Shown: positions 1-8,446, counted from the stretch's first letter. The stretch is 64,000 nucleotides of DNA from Flavobacterium sp. (GCA_030153045.1 JASLID010000095.1:1-64000), one strand, 5' to 3'. Notes: generated from the letters alone by a model not told the origin. Program-made: numbers and translations.

Positions 1-2692
1 TTGGAGTTGTTCCAGTTCCAAACGCTCCAAATAATTCATTATCAAAATTAGCACTTGTAGGAATTGGAGACCTCCAAGTGTTTAAAGCACTTATTGTGAA
101 AGCTTTCCAATCTATTCTGTATGTTAAAGTGTCATCAGCTACACTTGCTAATTCCAATTTGTCAACTTTTTTCCATACACCGCCTTGATTAACTAATAAT
201 TCATCTGTTCCTGATAATGGCAACGTAGCGTCTGAATAAGTAGATATGTCGTTTTGTAACCAACTACTAGTCCCGTCTGCTTTAATATGCCATGTTTCTG
301 TATTTGTATTATCAAAACCTCTTTGAATTTTAGAAGCATTTGAAGCCATATCACTCTTCCAATCAAAAGAACCCTTGCTGTCTGTTAAGTTTAGATGTGG
401 AGATACTATTGAATTGTAAATACTGTTAAAAGTTACAAAAGTTGCACTTGACGCATTTCCTGATTGTGGTGCAGGAAAAAATCTATATCTAGTTGTTTGC
501 GACCAAGCTGTACAGTTTTTCTGTATAGCCAAATACGTTACGGTTAAACCATTCTCTGCTATATTAGATTCTGTTGTATAAGCATCTGTTTTAGCTACCG
601 TTCTTGCGATTGCTTCATCAATACTTGAATATACAGTTTGCCCTAATTGAACTCTTGTTAGATTTGAATTGAAAAAAGTAACTCTATAAACTGTTACATC
701 ATTTGGATTAGATAATGTTAATACGTTCCCTAATGATAATGGATTTTCATATATTGTTGGGTCGATAACAGTTTGTCCAGTTAAATAATCCCCAGTTGAT
801 ATTCTTATATTAAAAGTATCTGCCGAACTAATAGCAGACATATTCTTTTCATTTGGATTATCGGGGTCTAAATTACCCCAACCCACACCTTCTACAATTC
901 CACCAATAGGTTTGTAAATATTTAATATTGTTGTTCCAAAATTAGTATATTGATTATTTCCTAAATTACGAACCCCAGTATTCTTCATGAAATTATGAAG
1001 CTGTTGACCTAGTTGTTCAGAAGTATTTGGGTAATCATTAAAAGTTATAACAACAAATGTTGAAGGGTTGTAAATTATTGCCCATTCGCATAAATGATTA
1101 TATCTTTGTTCGGTTGTAAATCTTGTAGATTGCTGAGTTAAAGTCATGTTTTCTTTAACTCCAAAATAAGTTACGCCATTTGCATTATGTGTAACAGTTT
1201 GTGCTGTAAATACTTGATTTATTAAAGTTGTTACTAATCCTGATGTTGGGTTTCTAATTACTCCTGAAACTGTGAAATCAAACTTTGTATTATCTCCTCC
1301 ATTTATATTGTGTGAAAAACTACTAACCGTTGTGCTTAATAAATCATCAATTTGTCCCTGAGTTTTTCCTAAAGCACTTAATATTGAATCCGATGATGTT
1401 ATTCTTGTGTAAGCTAATGAAAAACTATTTAATAAAGTTCCTCTTACTGCATTGAGAAAAGATGTTAATGTTAATCCTTTTGTCCAGCCTAACCAAAACT
1501 TTTTAGCTGTAACTATGTCAATGTCGTTAGTTGTGGCTTCGTTTTCAATTATAGCTTGTGTTGCTAGTTTTGCAGTTCCTCTAAAACTTTCCGTAGCTTG
1601 TTGAGTATTTGTTTCAAATCTTGCCCAATTTGAGGGTGTTTGTGCGGGACTATTTACTAAAGCATAAAAATTATCCCCTACATCTAAAGTTTCAAATCCT
1701 ACGGGCGTTCCTGAAACTGTTGTGTTGAAAGTGTCTCCTTGTCTTATTGCTCCTGCAATACCTGTTCCGGTTGTTGGAAAAGTATTTCCTGATGCGTCCC
1801 ATCCTCCTGCGGGTCTATAAATAGAAACTACTAAAGAATCTGCGTAAGAATTTGCAGAAGCTAAGGTGTCTGCGTCTCCTGAATCAACATACGTTTCATC
1901 TGTGTAGTTTGCGTCATTTTCAAACTCAGATATATTAATATCATCTTTTAAATGAGTTGCGTCAATAGAATTTTCTTTTACATCTGCTTTTATTTCAGGA
2001 GTTCCGTCGGTATAATTAAGTGCTATTGTTGAAGTATCTGCTAAAATGTTTCCAATAGCGTCTTGTGCTTTTTCGTCTGTGTAGTTTGTGGCGTTTTCCT
2101 CAATTCCGTCAAACTTATCTTTTTCTAACTGAGTTAAATGGATATAATCATCGTCATTTAATCCTTGTAGGTTATTATGGATTGTAATTCCGATTGATTT
2201 TAAAGGGAATATATTATTACTCGCCATAAATTCCAAAGTTTTTCCTTGTGGAAAGAAAACCTCAGAAACTATTAGTTTGTAATATCCATTAATAAATTCT
2301 ACATCCGTAATATTAAAAAAGAAAATAGTGTTTAAATCTGTGCTTTGAGAAATAATTAAATCAAATGGATTTATCGCTGTAATACTATTAAAAAAACTAG
2401 ATACATCTTTATTGTTACTAGTTTTTTTGGAAATGAAAAAATGAGTTATATTATTTGGATCTTGCTCATTCCCATTTGCATAAAAAGCTCCATCTACTGG
2501 AGCTTGACTTATAGATAAATGGTTATAGAAAAGATATTCAAAATTCCTAGAACCATTTATCAAATTAAAATGTGTGCCTAAATCTTCTACCTTGAAATTT
2601 TTAGTTTTCTGAGCATTATTAAAGTCAGTCCCTATTAACTTGTCTTTGCCGTTAATTTCTGTATCAGGAACAAATGTAGATATTTTAGTCAT
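1..2692 (-). CDS. Tail fibre / receptor-binding-type protein, partial (C-terminus off window)
   Basis: The minus-strand frame opens at ATG 2692 (start MTKISTFVPDTEINGKDK) and stays open to base 1, about 897 codons, so the end is outside the window. An N-terminal stretch is followed by NNLQGLNDDDYIHLTQ and a TPEIKADVKENS segment, which are common in fibre proteins that repeat short Gly/Asn/Thr-rich units. Composition is rich in Thr, Asn and Ser without membrane segments. It follows two small virion-type genes in the same direction, downstream of a late promoter at 3529-3560. I infer a host-recognition fibre; the receptor and trimeric fold cannot be read from the sequence. Confidence 0.7.
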   Translation of the reverse strand, partial: MTKISTFVPDTEINGKDKLIGTDFNNAQKTKNFKVEDLGTHFNLINGSRNFEYLFYNHLSISQAPVDGAFYANGNEQDPNNITHFFISKKTSNNKDVSSFFNSITAINPFDLIISQSTDLNTIFFFNITDVEFINGYYKLIVSEVFFPQGKTLEFMASNNIFPLKSIGITIHNNLQGLNDDDYIHLTQLEKDKFDGIEENATNYTDEKAQDAIGNILADTSTIALNYTDGTPEIKADVKENSIDATHLKDDINISEFENDANYTDETYVDSGDADTLASANSYADSLVVSIYRPAGGWDASGNTFPTTGTGIAGAIRQGDTFNTTVSGTPVGFETLDVGDNFYALVNSPAQTPSNWARFETNTQQATESFRGTAKLATQAIIENEATTNDIDIVTAKKFWLGWTKGLTLTSFLNAVRGTLLNSFSLAYTRITSSDSILSALGKTQGQIDDLLSTTVSSFSHNINGGDNTKFDFTVSGVIRNPTSGLVTTLINQVFTAQTVTHNANGVTYFGVKENMTLTQQSTRFTTEQRYNHLCEWAIIYNPSTFVVITFNDYPNTSEQLGQQLHNFMKNTGVRNLGNNQYTNFGTTILNIYKPIGGIVEGVGWGNLDPDNPNEKNMSAISSADTFNIRISTGDYLTGQTVIDPTIYENPLSLGNVLTLSNPNDVTVYRVTFFNSNLTRVQLGQTVYSSIDEAIARTVAKTDAYTTESNIAENGLTVTYLAIQKNCTAWSQTTRYRFFPAPQSGNASSATFVTFNSIYNSIVSPHLNLTDSKGSFDWKSDMASNASKIQRGFDNTNTETWHIKADGTSSWLQNDISTYSDATLPLSGTDELLVNQGGVWKKVDKLELASVADDTLTYRIDWKAFTISALNTWRSPIPTSANFDNELFGAFGTGTTP

Positions 2693-2701
2693 ATTTTAGT
2701 T

Positions 2702-2971
2702 TTACACAGAATAAGCGTAAGCTGTTGATATTAATGCGGATATAGCAGTTTTTGCCGTAGCTAAAGTTGTGTATGTAACACCTCCGATAGTTCCTAATTC
2801 GTGAAGTTTAAACTCCTGAACTGGCACTCCATATTCTTTCAAATAGATTCTATCGTTTGCTAAATAAGCACTTCCTGCTGTGTAATCTTTTATATCAACG
2901 GGAAATTTACCCGCTTCTACATCCGCAGTAACAACTAGCGCGTTACCTGTTTGTGTGAAAATATATTTCAT
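2702..2971 (-). CDS. Small virion-type protein, paralogue of the next gene
   Basis: 89 residues, no family recognised. It aligns by eye with the first half of the 168-residue protein encoded at 2998-3504: both open with a F-T-x-T-x-N-x-L-V-x-T pattern, then E-x-G-K, then DRI-L-x-E-x-GV, and end in a helical segment with x-A-L-I-x-S. It lies 9 bases upstream of the fibre gene in the same transcript, so a tail-associated adaptor or fibre accessory role is likely but only inferred. Confidence 0.6.
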   Translation of the reverse strand: MKYIFTQTGNALVVTADVEAGKFPVDIKDYTAGSAYLANDRIYLKEYGVPVQEFKLHELGTIGGVTYTTLATAKTAISALISTAYAYSV

Positions 2972-2997
2972 TTCGTTTTGTTTTTATGATAATTATA

Positions 2998-3504
2998 TTA
3001 CTCTTCGATAACTACTTTCAAAACTCCTGCTGTATGATAGAAAGCTCCAACGTCCAATAACCCAGTAATAGCAGACGCATTGTCGGCATACTCAGGAATA
3101 GCATTTAATTTATTGAAATCTGTTTCTGACATTAATCCTCTTACTTCATCATCTGTAAGCGGAATAGTAAATCCTGTACCAGTAGAAGAAGTTACAGCTC
3201 CAGTAGCCGGAGTATACCCGACATTAGTTGGGCTTCCGTCTCCTTCAATAAATAAACTTCTAATTAATGCGTCTAAATCTGTAAACGCATCTGTAAGGTT
3301 TTCAGGAGTTACTTCGTTAATATCTCCAATTACATCAAATACAAAATCCTCTAATCGAACTCCGCCTTCCATTAAGATTATCCTATCTTGTGTCAATTGA
3401 ACACTTGGTTGAAAACATTCTAAAATACGCTCTTCGTATTTACCGCTTTCCGTATCTAACGTAGCAACCAACGAGTTACTAGTTATTGTAAAATTATATC
3501 CCAT
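2998..3504 (-). CDS. Small virion-type protein with fibre-like C-terminal domain
   Basis: 168 residues. The N-terminal ~85 residues are paralogous to the downstream 89-residue protein. The C-terminal part (VGYTPATGAVTSSTGTG, then TDDEVRGLMSETDFNKLNAI) resembles linker modules found in phage fibre proteins. It is the first gene after the late promoter at 3529-3560 and heads the leftward tail-fibre transcript. Function is not known; tail or fibre attachment is the context-based guess. Confidence 0.6.
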   Translation of the reverse strand: MGYNFTITSNSLVATLDTESGKYEERILECFQPSVQLTQDRIILMEGGVRLEDFVFDVIGDINEVTPENLTDAFTDLDALIRSLFIEGDGSPTNVGYTPATGAVTSSTGTGFTIPLTDDEVRGLMSETDFNKLNAIPEYADNASAITGLLDVGAFYHTAGVLKVVIEE

Positions 3505-3528
3505 AGCTTTTTAAGTTTAATTAAGATA

Positions 3529-3560
3529 CAAATATAAAAATATTATCCGACAACAAACGG
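3529..3560 (-). promoter_or_regulatory. Late promoter with CGTTTGTTGTCG upstream box
   Basis: Read on the minus strand: CCGTTTGTTGTCG (3560-3548) then, 17 bases after TTTG, TATATTTG (3536-3529), then the gene starting at 3504. The -7 element fits the Bacteroidota TAnnTTTG consensus. The upstream box is the same as at 55046-55075, 56459-56488 and 60773-60803. Confidence 0.75.
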
Positions 3561-3566
3561 CTTTTT

Positions 3567-3588
3567 TTTGAGTTTTTTTCTATCTTTG
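3567..3588 (+). promoter_or_regulatory. Probable promoter of groEL
   Basis: TATCTTTG at 3581-3588 fits the TAnnTTTG -7 element 31 bases before the groEL start. A TTTG at 3567 is only 10 bases upstream, so no standard -33 element is present; recognition may need a phage factor. Confidence 0.4.
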
Positions 3589-3619
3589 CCTTTATACATT
3601 TAATTTTAATCTAATTTAT

Positions 3620-5227
3620 ATGAGTCACACAATTATTAGAGAGATTACGTCAGATAACGACGTTCAGCAATTAACTCTAAGCGCACTTTCAAAAATTGAG
3701 AAAGTAGTAGGCGATACACTTGGTTATCGTGGAGGTTTTAATATTATAGAAAACTCACAAGGTCTTCCTGAGCTTTCGAAGGACGGCTGGACATCATTAA
3801 AAGAACTTTGCTTTGAAAATCCAATTGAGAATTTGGTTTTAGAGATTGTTAAAGAAGCGACAATGAAAACTTTTGATGAAATTGCTGATAATACTTCTAC
3901 TACTACGATTTTAGTTTGTAATTTATTCAAAAACTCTTTAGCTGAATTACAAAAAGGAAAATCTTCAATTGATATTCAAAAGGAAACTGAGCAGTCTGCT
4001 CAAATAATAATGGATTACATTGATAAAATAAAAATCCCTTTAACAGATAAGTTAATGTATGATGTCGCTAAAACTTCTGCTAATTCAGATGATTTTATTG
4101 CACAAATTGTTACAGACGCTTTTATTAAAGCAGGAGAATACGGATCGGTTTCTCACAAAAGAACAATGAGTGATAAAACTGAAATCGAATTTATTGAAGG
4201 AAACCCTATAGATAGTGGTTTTGCTCACGAAGGATATATTACGGTTCAGGAAACTCAATCAGTTGTTTACGACAACCCATTAGTTTTAGTTGCAGAAACT
4301 TATTTCCAAACTATTAATGAGATTATCCCGTTCTTAAATATTGCTTTCCCACAAAACGTAGAAGGAGTTCCTTATATTGAGCCACGTCCTTTAGTTATTG
4401 TTGGACACATGGACGACAATATATCAACAGCATTGCTTCAAAACAAACTACAATATAATTTACCTATTGTAGTAATAAAACCTCCTTATACACATAGAAA
4501 AGGACGTGAAGTAATGAGTGATTTAGCTTTGATTTTAGGTTGTGAAGTTTTAGACGGAATCTCTCGTTCAGATTACGGAGGAAAAGAACAATCTCATTTA
4601 GGTACTTGTCAAAGAATCGAAATCACTTCTAAGGATTCAGTTATCACTATTGATAAAACTCTTAATGTTGACAAAATTCAAGGTAGAATTAATGAATTGA
4701 AAGAGCAAATCAAAAACTCTAAACACGAAGGGGAGAAAAACTACCTAAAAGAAAGAATCGCTCGTGTAAATGGAGGAATTGCCACTATTAAAGTTGGAGG
4801 AATTACTTCAAGTGAAATTGAAGAAAGATTAGCTAGAGTAGATGATTGTTTAGGAGCTGTTCGTTCAGCCAAAGAAGAAGGTGTAGTTGCAGGAGGAGGT
4901 ATTACTTTAGAATACGCAAGTATGGAATTAGATATTGACGACGTTACAAAAGAATCAATTAAAGCTCCTCAGAAGAAAATACTTTTAAATGCAGGGAAAT
5001 CTAATACAGATATTAATTTTAGTTCATACAAATTAAAAAATGGAGAAAAGGATTATAATATTGGATATGACGTAAAAAGCTATGAAGTAAAGAATATGTT
5101 TGATGAAGGTATTTTAGATACTGCAAAAGGAATTAAAAGCGCATTGAAAAACGCTGTTTCCGCATCAAATAATTTATTAAGAACTCAAAACGTATTGTCT
5201 TATCAAAGAGCTAAGAATGGAAACTAA
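3620..5227 (+). CDS. groEL: Phage GroEL-like chaperonin (group I, 60 kDa)
   Basis: 535 residues, close to the usual ~540. The equatorial nucleotide-binding loop, DGTTT in bacterial GroEL, reads DNTSTTT at residues 90-96. The conserved late segment ARVDDCLGAVRSAKEEG followed by VVAGGG (about residues 400-425) keeps the aspartate matching the catalytic Asp398. The GGM-rich C-terminal tail of host GroEL is absent; the protein ends RAKNGN. It is followed by a GroES gene overlapping by 11 bases. Phage chaperonins are known to fold capsid or tail proteins independently of the host, in the cytoplasm. The strong divergence suggests long phage residence rather than recent host capture. ATPase activity with the altered loop is unproven. 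Confidence 0.92.
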   Translation: MSHTIIREITSDNDVQQLTLSALSKIEKVVGDTLGYRGGFNIIENSQGLPELSKDGWTSLKELCFENPIENLVLEIVKEATMKTFDEIADNTSTTTILVCNLFKNSLAELQKGKSSIDIQKETEQSAQIIMDYIDKIKIPLTDKLMYDVAKTSANSDDFIAQIVTDAFIKAGEYGSVSHKRTMSDKTEIEFIEGNPIDSGFAHEGYITVQETQSVVYDNPLVLVAETYFQTINEIIPFLNIAFPQNVEGVPYIEPRPLVIVGHMDDNISTALLQNKLQYNLPIVVIKPPYTHRKGREVMSDLALILGCEVLDGISRSDYGGKEQSHLGTCQRIEITSKDSVITIDKTLNVDKIQGRINELKEQIKNSKHEGEKNYLKERIARVNGGIATIKVGGITSSEIEERLARVDDCLGAVRSAKEEGVVAGGGITLEYASMELDIDDVTKESIKAPQKKILLNAGKSNTDINFSSYKLKNGEKDYNIGYDVKSYEVKNMFDEGILDTAKGIKSALKNAVSASNNLLRTQNVLSYQRAKNGN

Positions 5228-5510
5228 AAAATTTACTGCTTTAAACCATAATGTTGTTGTGGAGGAGCGAGTTTTGGAGAATAAAACTACCGGAGGATTT
5301 GATTTAACTGGATATGCAGATGTTAATGAAAGTCAAAAAGCAGGAGTTGTAGTTGCTATTGGAGAACTTTGCCCGAAAGATAAAGAAGGAAATCACTTTA
5401 TTAAAGAAGGACAAACAATAGTTTTTATGAAGCATAAAAACACACAGTTTACACTTGAAGGGAAACCATATCAAATTGTTCCTTATCCGGATTTAGTTTT
5501 AGCACTATAA
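5217..5510 (+). CDS. groES: Phage GroES-like co-chaperonin
   Basis: 97 residues, the normal length. A beta-barrel start (NHNVVVEERVLENK) is followed by a mobile-loop-like segment TTGGFDLTGYADVNESQ, then KAGVVVAIG corresponding to the GEVLAVG strand of GroES, and an EGQTIVFMKH strand. The hydrophobic mobile-loop tripeptide (IVL in E. coli) is represented by FDL. The gene overlaps groEL by 11 bases, so the two are probably translationally coupled. It should cap the phage chaperonin; whether it can also cap the host GroEL is open. Confidence 0.88.
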   Translation: METKKFTALNHNVVVEERVLENKTTGGFDLTGYADVNESQKAGVVVAIGELCPKDKEGNHFIKEGQTIVFMKHKNTQFTLEGKPYQIVPYPDLVLAL

Positions 5511-5512
5511 AT

Positions 5513-5549
5513 TAAAAACTCCCTAGCAATTAAGTTAGGGAGTTTTTTT
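5513..5549. terminator. Two-way intrinsic terminator
   Basis: AACTCCCTA (5517-5525) pairs with TAGGGAGTT (5536-5544) followed by T's; the reverse strand also ends in T's. It closes groEL-groES from the left and the leftward early operon from the right. Confidence 0.85.
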
Positions 5550-5566
5550 ATTAATATTGATCTGAT

Positions 5567-5944
5567 TTATTCAGCAGTATCGTCTTTCCATAAAAACTTT
5601 TCAATTTCATCAAGCATCGCTTCTTTTTCAGTAGCGGTTAATGGAATATTATTAAGTTTGCAAAACTCAACGATTTCTTCTTCATTCATTTTGTCTAAAT
5701 CAAAAGAATCTCCTTTTATAAGATTAGAAACAACCACTTGTTTAGCAACGACTTCAATTCCTAAAATTGGTCTTTCAATCTCTTTTTTAGCACCTTCCAA
5801 ATACTGAATTGTAACTAAAATATTTTCAGGCGGATTCTCTACTGATTTATAATGATTAAGTAGTTTTTCTAGCTGCTCAGATGGATTGAACACCTCCTCT
5901 CCTTTAGAAGATTTTTTTTCTTCTTTTTTAACAGTTTTTGCCAT
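5567..5944 (-). CDS. Unknown Lys/Glu-rich protein, last gene of the leftward operon
   Basis: The ATG at 5944 (MAKTVKKEEKK) is preferred over an upstream TTG. About 125 residues: a charged disordered start, then a region with E/I/L-rich helices (NEEEIVEFCKLNNIPLTATEK). No family recognised. It ends just before the two-way terminator. Confidence 0.6.
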   Translation of the reverse strand: MAKTVKKEEKKSSKGEEVFNPSEQLEKLLNHYKSVENPPENILVTIQYLEGAKKEIERPILGIEVVAKQVVVSNLIKGDSFDLDKMNEEEIVEFCKLNNIPLTATEKEAMLDEIEKFLWKDDTAE

Positions 5945-5993
5945 AATATTCAAGTTTGGTTTTTATTATTAGGCTAACCAAGCCTGTTAGTTT

Positions 5994-6239
5994 TTAAATT
6001 GTAGCGTGTTTTACAGCCCACATACAGCCGTCCTCAATTGCTGTCATGGCTAATGCTTTTAATCGTCTAAACTCCCCAACTTGTTCTTCTGTGAAATTTG
6101 GATTACAAGCAGAGCTATCTATTAAATCGATAAAATTTGCTCCTGCCATTTTTAATTCTTGAACGTAATCAGTTTTTGACGGATTAAATTCTACTCTAAC
6201 TCTTCTTTGTCCTAACGTTGGTTTTTTTTCGTCTTGCAT
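5994..6239 (-). CDS. Acb2/Tad1-like cyclic-oligonucleotide sponge (anti-CBASS)
   Basis: 81 residues. The pattern RRVRVEFNPSKTDYVQELK, an helix with IDLIDS, then RRLKALAMTAIEDGCMWAV with final KHAT matches my memory of the DUF7681/Acb2-Tad1 family: two helices carrying the L-A-x-T-x-x-E-D-x-x-MWAVK signature. Acb2 forms small oligomers that bind cyclic di- and trinucleotides and so disarm CBASS and some Thoeris-type immunity. It sits in the early leftward operon among small accessory genes, the expected place for an anti-defence protein. The family call is from memory of the signature and has not been searched. Confidence 0.7.
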   Translation of the reverse strand: MQDEKKPTLGQRRVRVEFNPSKTDYVQELKMAGANFIDLIDSSACNPNFTEEQVGEFRRLKALAMTAIEDGCMWAVKHATI

Positions 6240-6241
6240 AA

Positions 6242-7027
6242 TTATTGTTTAATTTGATTAATATTCAATTGTTTTTTGTCTCCGATTAGATAATCGTTGA
6301 TTTCTGCGTTCATTTTTACAAACTCTTGCTCTAATTCTTTCGGGAACATTCCTCTGTATTGTGTTTCTTTTAGCGTATTCAGTTTTGAAATTATTCTGTA
6401 CATATTGGTAATTAACTCTTGCATATTTCTATGTAGGGTAAAAAGTCCTATTTTATGGTTTTTTACAACTTCTAATTCCGAGTTTCTAACATGATTTACT
6501 ATTTCACAAATATAATTATTTTTTTTGAATCTTTTTAGGTAGTTTAGAGAAGTACCTGCATTCAATATACAAATGTTTGAGAAACTATTTACATCAATAA
6601 TCTTATTATTATAAAAAGCCATACATATTTCTATGTCTGATTTTCTTATCCCGTATTTAATTGAAAAATAGTTTAGAACAATTCCATAATAGGATAAAAA
6701 GTCAAATTGTTTTTCGTGGAAAGAAACTGTGATTGTATTATTGTAATTGTTTCTAGTTTTTTTAAGCGTTTCTCTTGAAATAACACGAACTTTAATAACT
6801 TGTTTTTTTTGTCCCAAAATTCGCTGAATCTGCTTCTCCGTCATTAAATTATACTTCCTGACTCTGTTCTCCCAAGCTTTCATTGTTTCGTTAGGACGAA
6901 CTTTCTTCATTTCCTTGTGGCGTTGTATTTTTTTTTCAGTCAGGATTGCTTCGTAATTAATTTGCTTAATTTCGTCAGGAGTTTTTTTCATCCCCGTAAA
7001 TTTCTTTCTGTAATCTGAAACTGGCAT
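6242..7027 (-). CDS. Unknown basic protein with possible DNA-binding region
   Basis: 261 residues. The first ~95 residues are very basic (KKTPDEIKQ, RHKEMKKVRP); the middle, around residues 105-160, has a helical segment (FLSYYGIVLNYFSIKYGIR) that could be a winged-helix start. Neighbours overlap or abut: TAATATG joins it to the upstream 52-residue gene. No family recognised; nucleic-acid binding is a guess from charge. Confidence 0.55.
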   Translation of the reverse strand: MPVSDYRKKFTGMKKTPDEIKQINYEAILTEKKIQRHKEMKKVRPNETMKAWENRVRKYNLMTEKQIQRILGQKKQVIKVRVISRETLKKTRNNYNNTITVSFHEKQFDFLSYYGIVLNYFSIKYGIRKSDIEICMAFYNNKIIDVNSFSNICILNAGTSLNYLKRFKKNNYICEIVNHVRNSELEVVKNHKIGLFTLHRNMQELITNMYRIISKLNTLKETQYRGMFPKELEQEFVKMNAEINDYLIGDKKQLNINQIKQ

Positions 7028-7028
7028 A

Positions 7029-7187
7029 TTATTTAGATAAATATTTACAACTAAACTGTTTTACGGTATTATTCTCAGGAGAAAACATTCTTTGATTCCC
7101 TACTGGAGTTCCATCATGATTTGCTCTTGTAAATCGGACACATTCAAGTTTCTTTACGCAGTTTTGGTTATAGCAGTCGATTTTCAT
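7029..7187 (-). CDS. 52-residue Cys-containing protein
   Basis: ATG at 7187, stop at 7029, ending one base before the start of the next gene. The four cysteines (CYNQNC, ECV, SCKY) could bind a metal. Tight spacing and matching direction support it as real. Function unknown. Confidence 0.55.
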   Translation of the reverse strand: MKIDCYNQNCVKKLECVRFTRANHDGTPVGNQRMFSPENNTVKQFSCKYLSK

Positions 7188-7204
7188 ATTGATTTGATTA
7201 TATT

Positions 7205-7384
7205 TTAAAAATCTGCGTCTCCTAATAAAAGTTTTTCGCTATTCCTTGCTTTACCATCTAATTCAGAAATAACAACCGGCATTTCTACAGTTATATTTCC
7301 TTCATTATCTTTTTCAAACAACAATGAAGTAACACAATTTATTTCTAATTCAAATTTTCCGTTTTTATCAAATTCTATTTTCAT
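7205..7384 (-). CDS. 59-residue acidic protein
   Basis: ATG at 7384; the ending GDADF stops at 7205, 17 bases before the next gene. Beta-rich pattern alternating Ile/Val with charged residues. No family recognised. Kept because direction, spacing and codon use match its neighbours. Confidence 0.5.
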   Translation of the reverse strand: MKIEFDKNGKFELEINCVTSLLFEKDNEGNITVEMPVVISELDGKARNSEKLLLGDADF

Positions 7385-7385
7385 A

Positions 7386-7694
7386 TTATAAATTTTTAAT
7401 TAGTCGTGAATATAATTGTTCGAATGTTTCCGTTTCGTTTCCTTCTTTAGTTGGTTTCCCGAACTCTAAAGTGAATAAATAATGTTCTAATTCTGAGAAT
7501 CCATCTTCATCAGGAGGAAAATATTCGTGAAGCAGTTTTACGCATGATTTAATTACTCTATTGTTATTATAGGAGCAAGTTCCGTCAAGAGTTTTTCCGC
7601 TATTGATTAGGAAAAATGAGCCAATCTCTTTATCCTGATTTAATTGCAGTAATAGAGATTCCATGACCTCACAAAAAAGAGATTTATTTATCAT
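7386..7694 (-). CDS. Unknown 102-residue protein
   Basis: Overlaps the upstream gene by 11 bases, indicating translational coupling. Helical, with a C-x-x-x-x-x-R-V-I-K-S-C segment in the middle. No family recognised. Confidence 0.55.
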   Translation of the reverse strand: MINKSLFCEVMESLLLQLNQDKEIGSFFLINSGKTLDGTCSYNNNRVIKSCVKLLHEYFPPDEDGFSELEHYLFTLEFGKPTKEGNETETFEQLYSRLIKNL

Positions 7695-8022
7695 CTAAAT
7701 TAGAATTTAATCTTTCGATAATCATGGCTTTTTCAATAAGGAAATATACTAAAATATCATTATATTTTTCTTCTACTTTTTCTAAAGTTGGTAAAACCCC
7801 TAACCTTATATCATTTCTAATATCTGAAACTGAAATTAAATGCTTTAAAAGAAATCCCTGTAAAACTTCTTCTGGAGTATTTCCTGTTAGTTTTGCTCCT
7901 TCATCAAAATTATGATAGCAATTATCATTTCTTCTATATTCTTTACCTTTTAAAATAAGTAAATTTTGAATATTTTCTAAAGTATCCGTTACTGTAATCT
8001 CAAATCTGTCGTTTTTAGTCAT
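7684..8022 (-). CDS. Nmad1/DUF1599-like or NTP-PPase-like helical protein
   Basis: 112 residues, all-helical. A K-G-K-E-Y-R-R-N-D start, then NCYHNFDEGAKLTG, KHLISVSDI and a final KVEEKYNDILVY helix resemble small phage proteins of the nucleotide-modification-associated/MazG-like type. Those families act on nucleotides, but the metal-binding EExxE is not obvious here, so the call is weak. Its 170-base leader can fold as interleaved helices (see findings). Confidence 0.5.
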   Translation of the reverse strand: MTKNDRFEITVTDTLENIQNLLILKGKEYRRNDNCYHNFDEGAKLTGNTPEEVLQGFLLKHLISVSDIRNDIRLGVLPTLEKVEEKYNDILVYFLIEKAMIIERLNSNLDDK

Positions 8023-8033
8023 ACTTAAATTTT

Positions 8034-8148
8034 AAGTTAAAAAATATTTGGTTTACTTTGAACTCCAAAAAAGTCAGATTATGCACACAATTGAAGGCAA
8101 TATGAAATTTAACTTTACCCATCCTTCTTTGAACTCTATCTTGTGTGC
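8034..8148 (-). ncRNA. Possible pseudoknot leader of the gene at 7684-8022
   Basis: In minus-strand order: GCACACAA (8148-8141), AAGTTAAA (8115-8108), TTGTGTGC (8090-8083), TTTAACTT (8041-8034), then ATG 11 bases later. The arms interleave as A-B-A'-B'. The B arm is AT-rich and could be chance. A 10-base direct repeat CTTTGAACTC (8056-8065, 8127-8136) also lies here. No promoter is seen. Confidence 0.3.
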
Positions 8149-8192
8149 CGTTGCGAATTAAAATCAGTAATTCGTTATTTATAGGATAAAGC

Positions 8193-8321
8193 CTACTTAA
8201 ATTTTTCCTTCAATATATTTCTTAGAACCTTGTTTGCCATTTCTTTATTTGTCCCTCTAGTTTCGTAGAATTTGATAATTCTGTTTATCCTCCAAATCGT
8301 ACTTTGCTTACTTTTTGCCAT
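8193..8321 (-). CDS. 42-residue basic helical protein
   Basis: ATG at 8321 (MAKSKQSTIWRINRIIKFYE). Basic, with a helix-turn-helix-sized body ending ILKEKFK. It lies between a membrane peptide gene and the 170-base leader. Could bind nucleic acid; nothing more can be said. Confidence 0.45.
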   Translation of the reverse strand: MAKSKQSTIWRINRIIKFYETRGTNKEMANKVLRNILKEKFK

Positions 8322-8327
8322 AATCTC

Positions 8328-8444
8328 CTAACAATTAAATAAACAAGTTATTGCGACACAAGCAAAGATAATAAAAATTGTAATTAAATTAAAATTACCC
8401 TCTCTTTTTATTCTTTTCAGTTCTTCTTTTGGTAGTTTTGACAT
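8328..8444 (-). CDS. 38-residue single-pass membrane peptide
   Basis: ATG at 8444. A basic head (KEELKRIKREG) is followed by one hydrophobic segment ITIFIIFACVAITCLF. One of several tiny membrane peptides in the early operons. Function unknown. Confidence 0.5.
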   Translation of the reverse strand: MSKLPKEELKRIKREGNFNLITIFIIFACVAITCLFNC

Positions 8445-8446
8445 GG

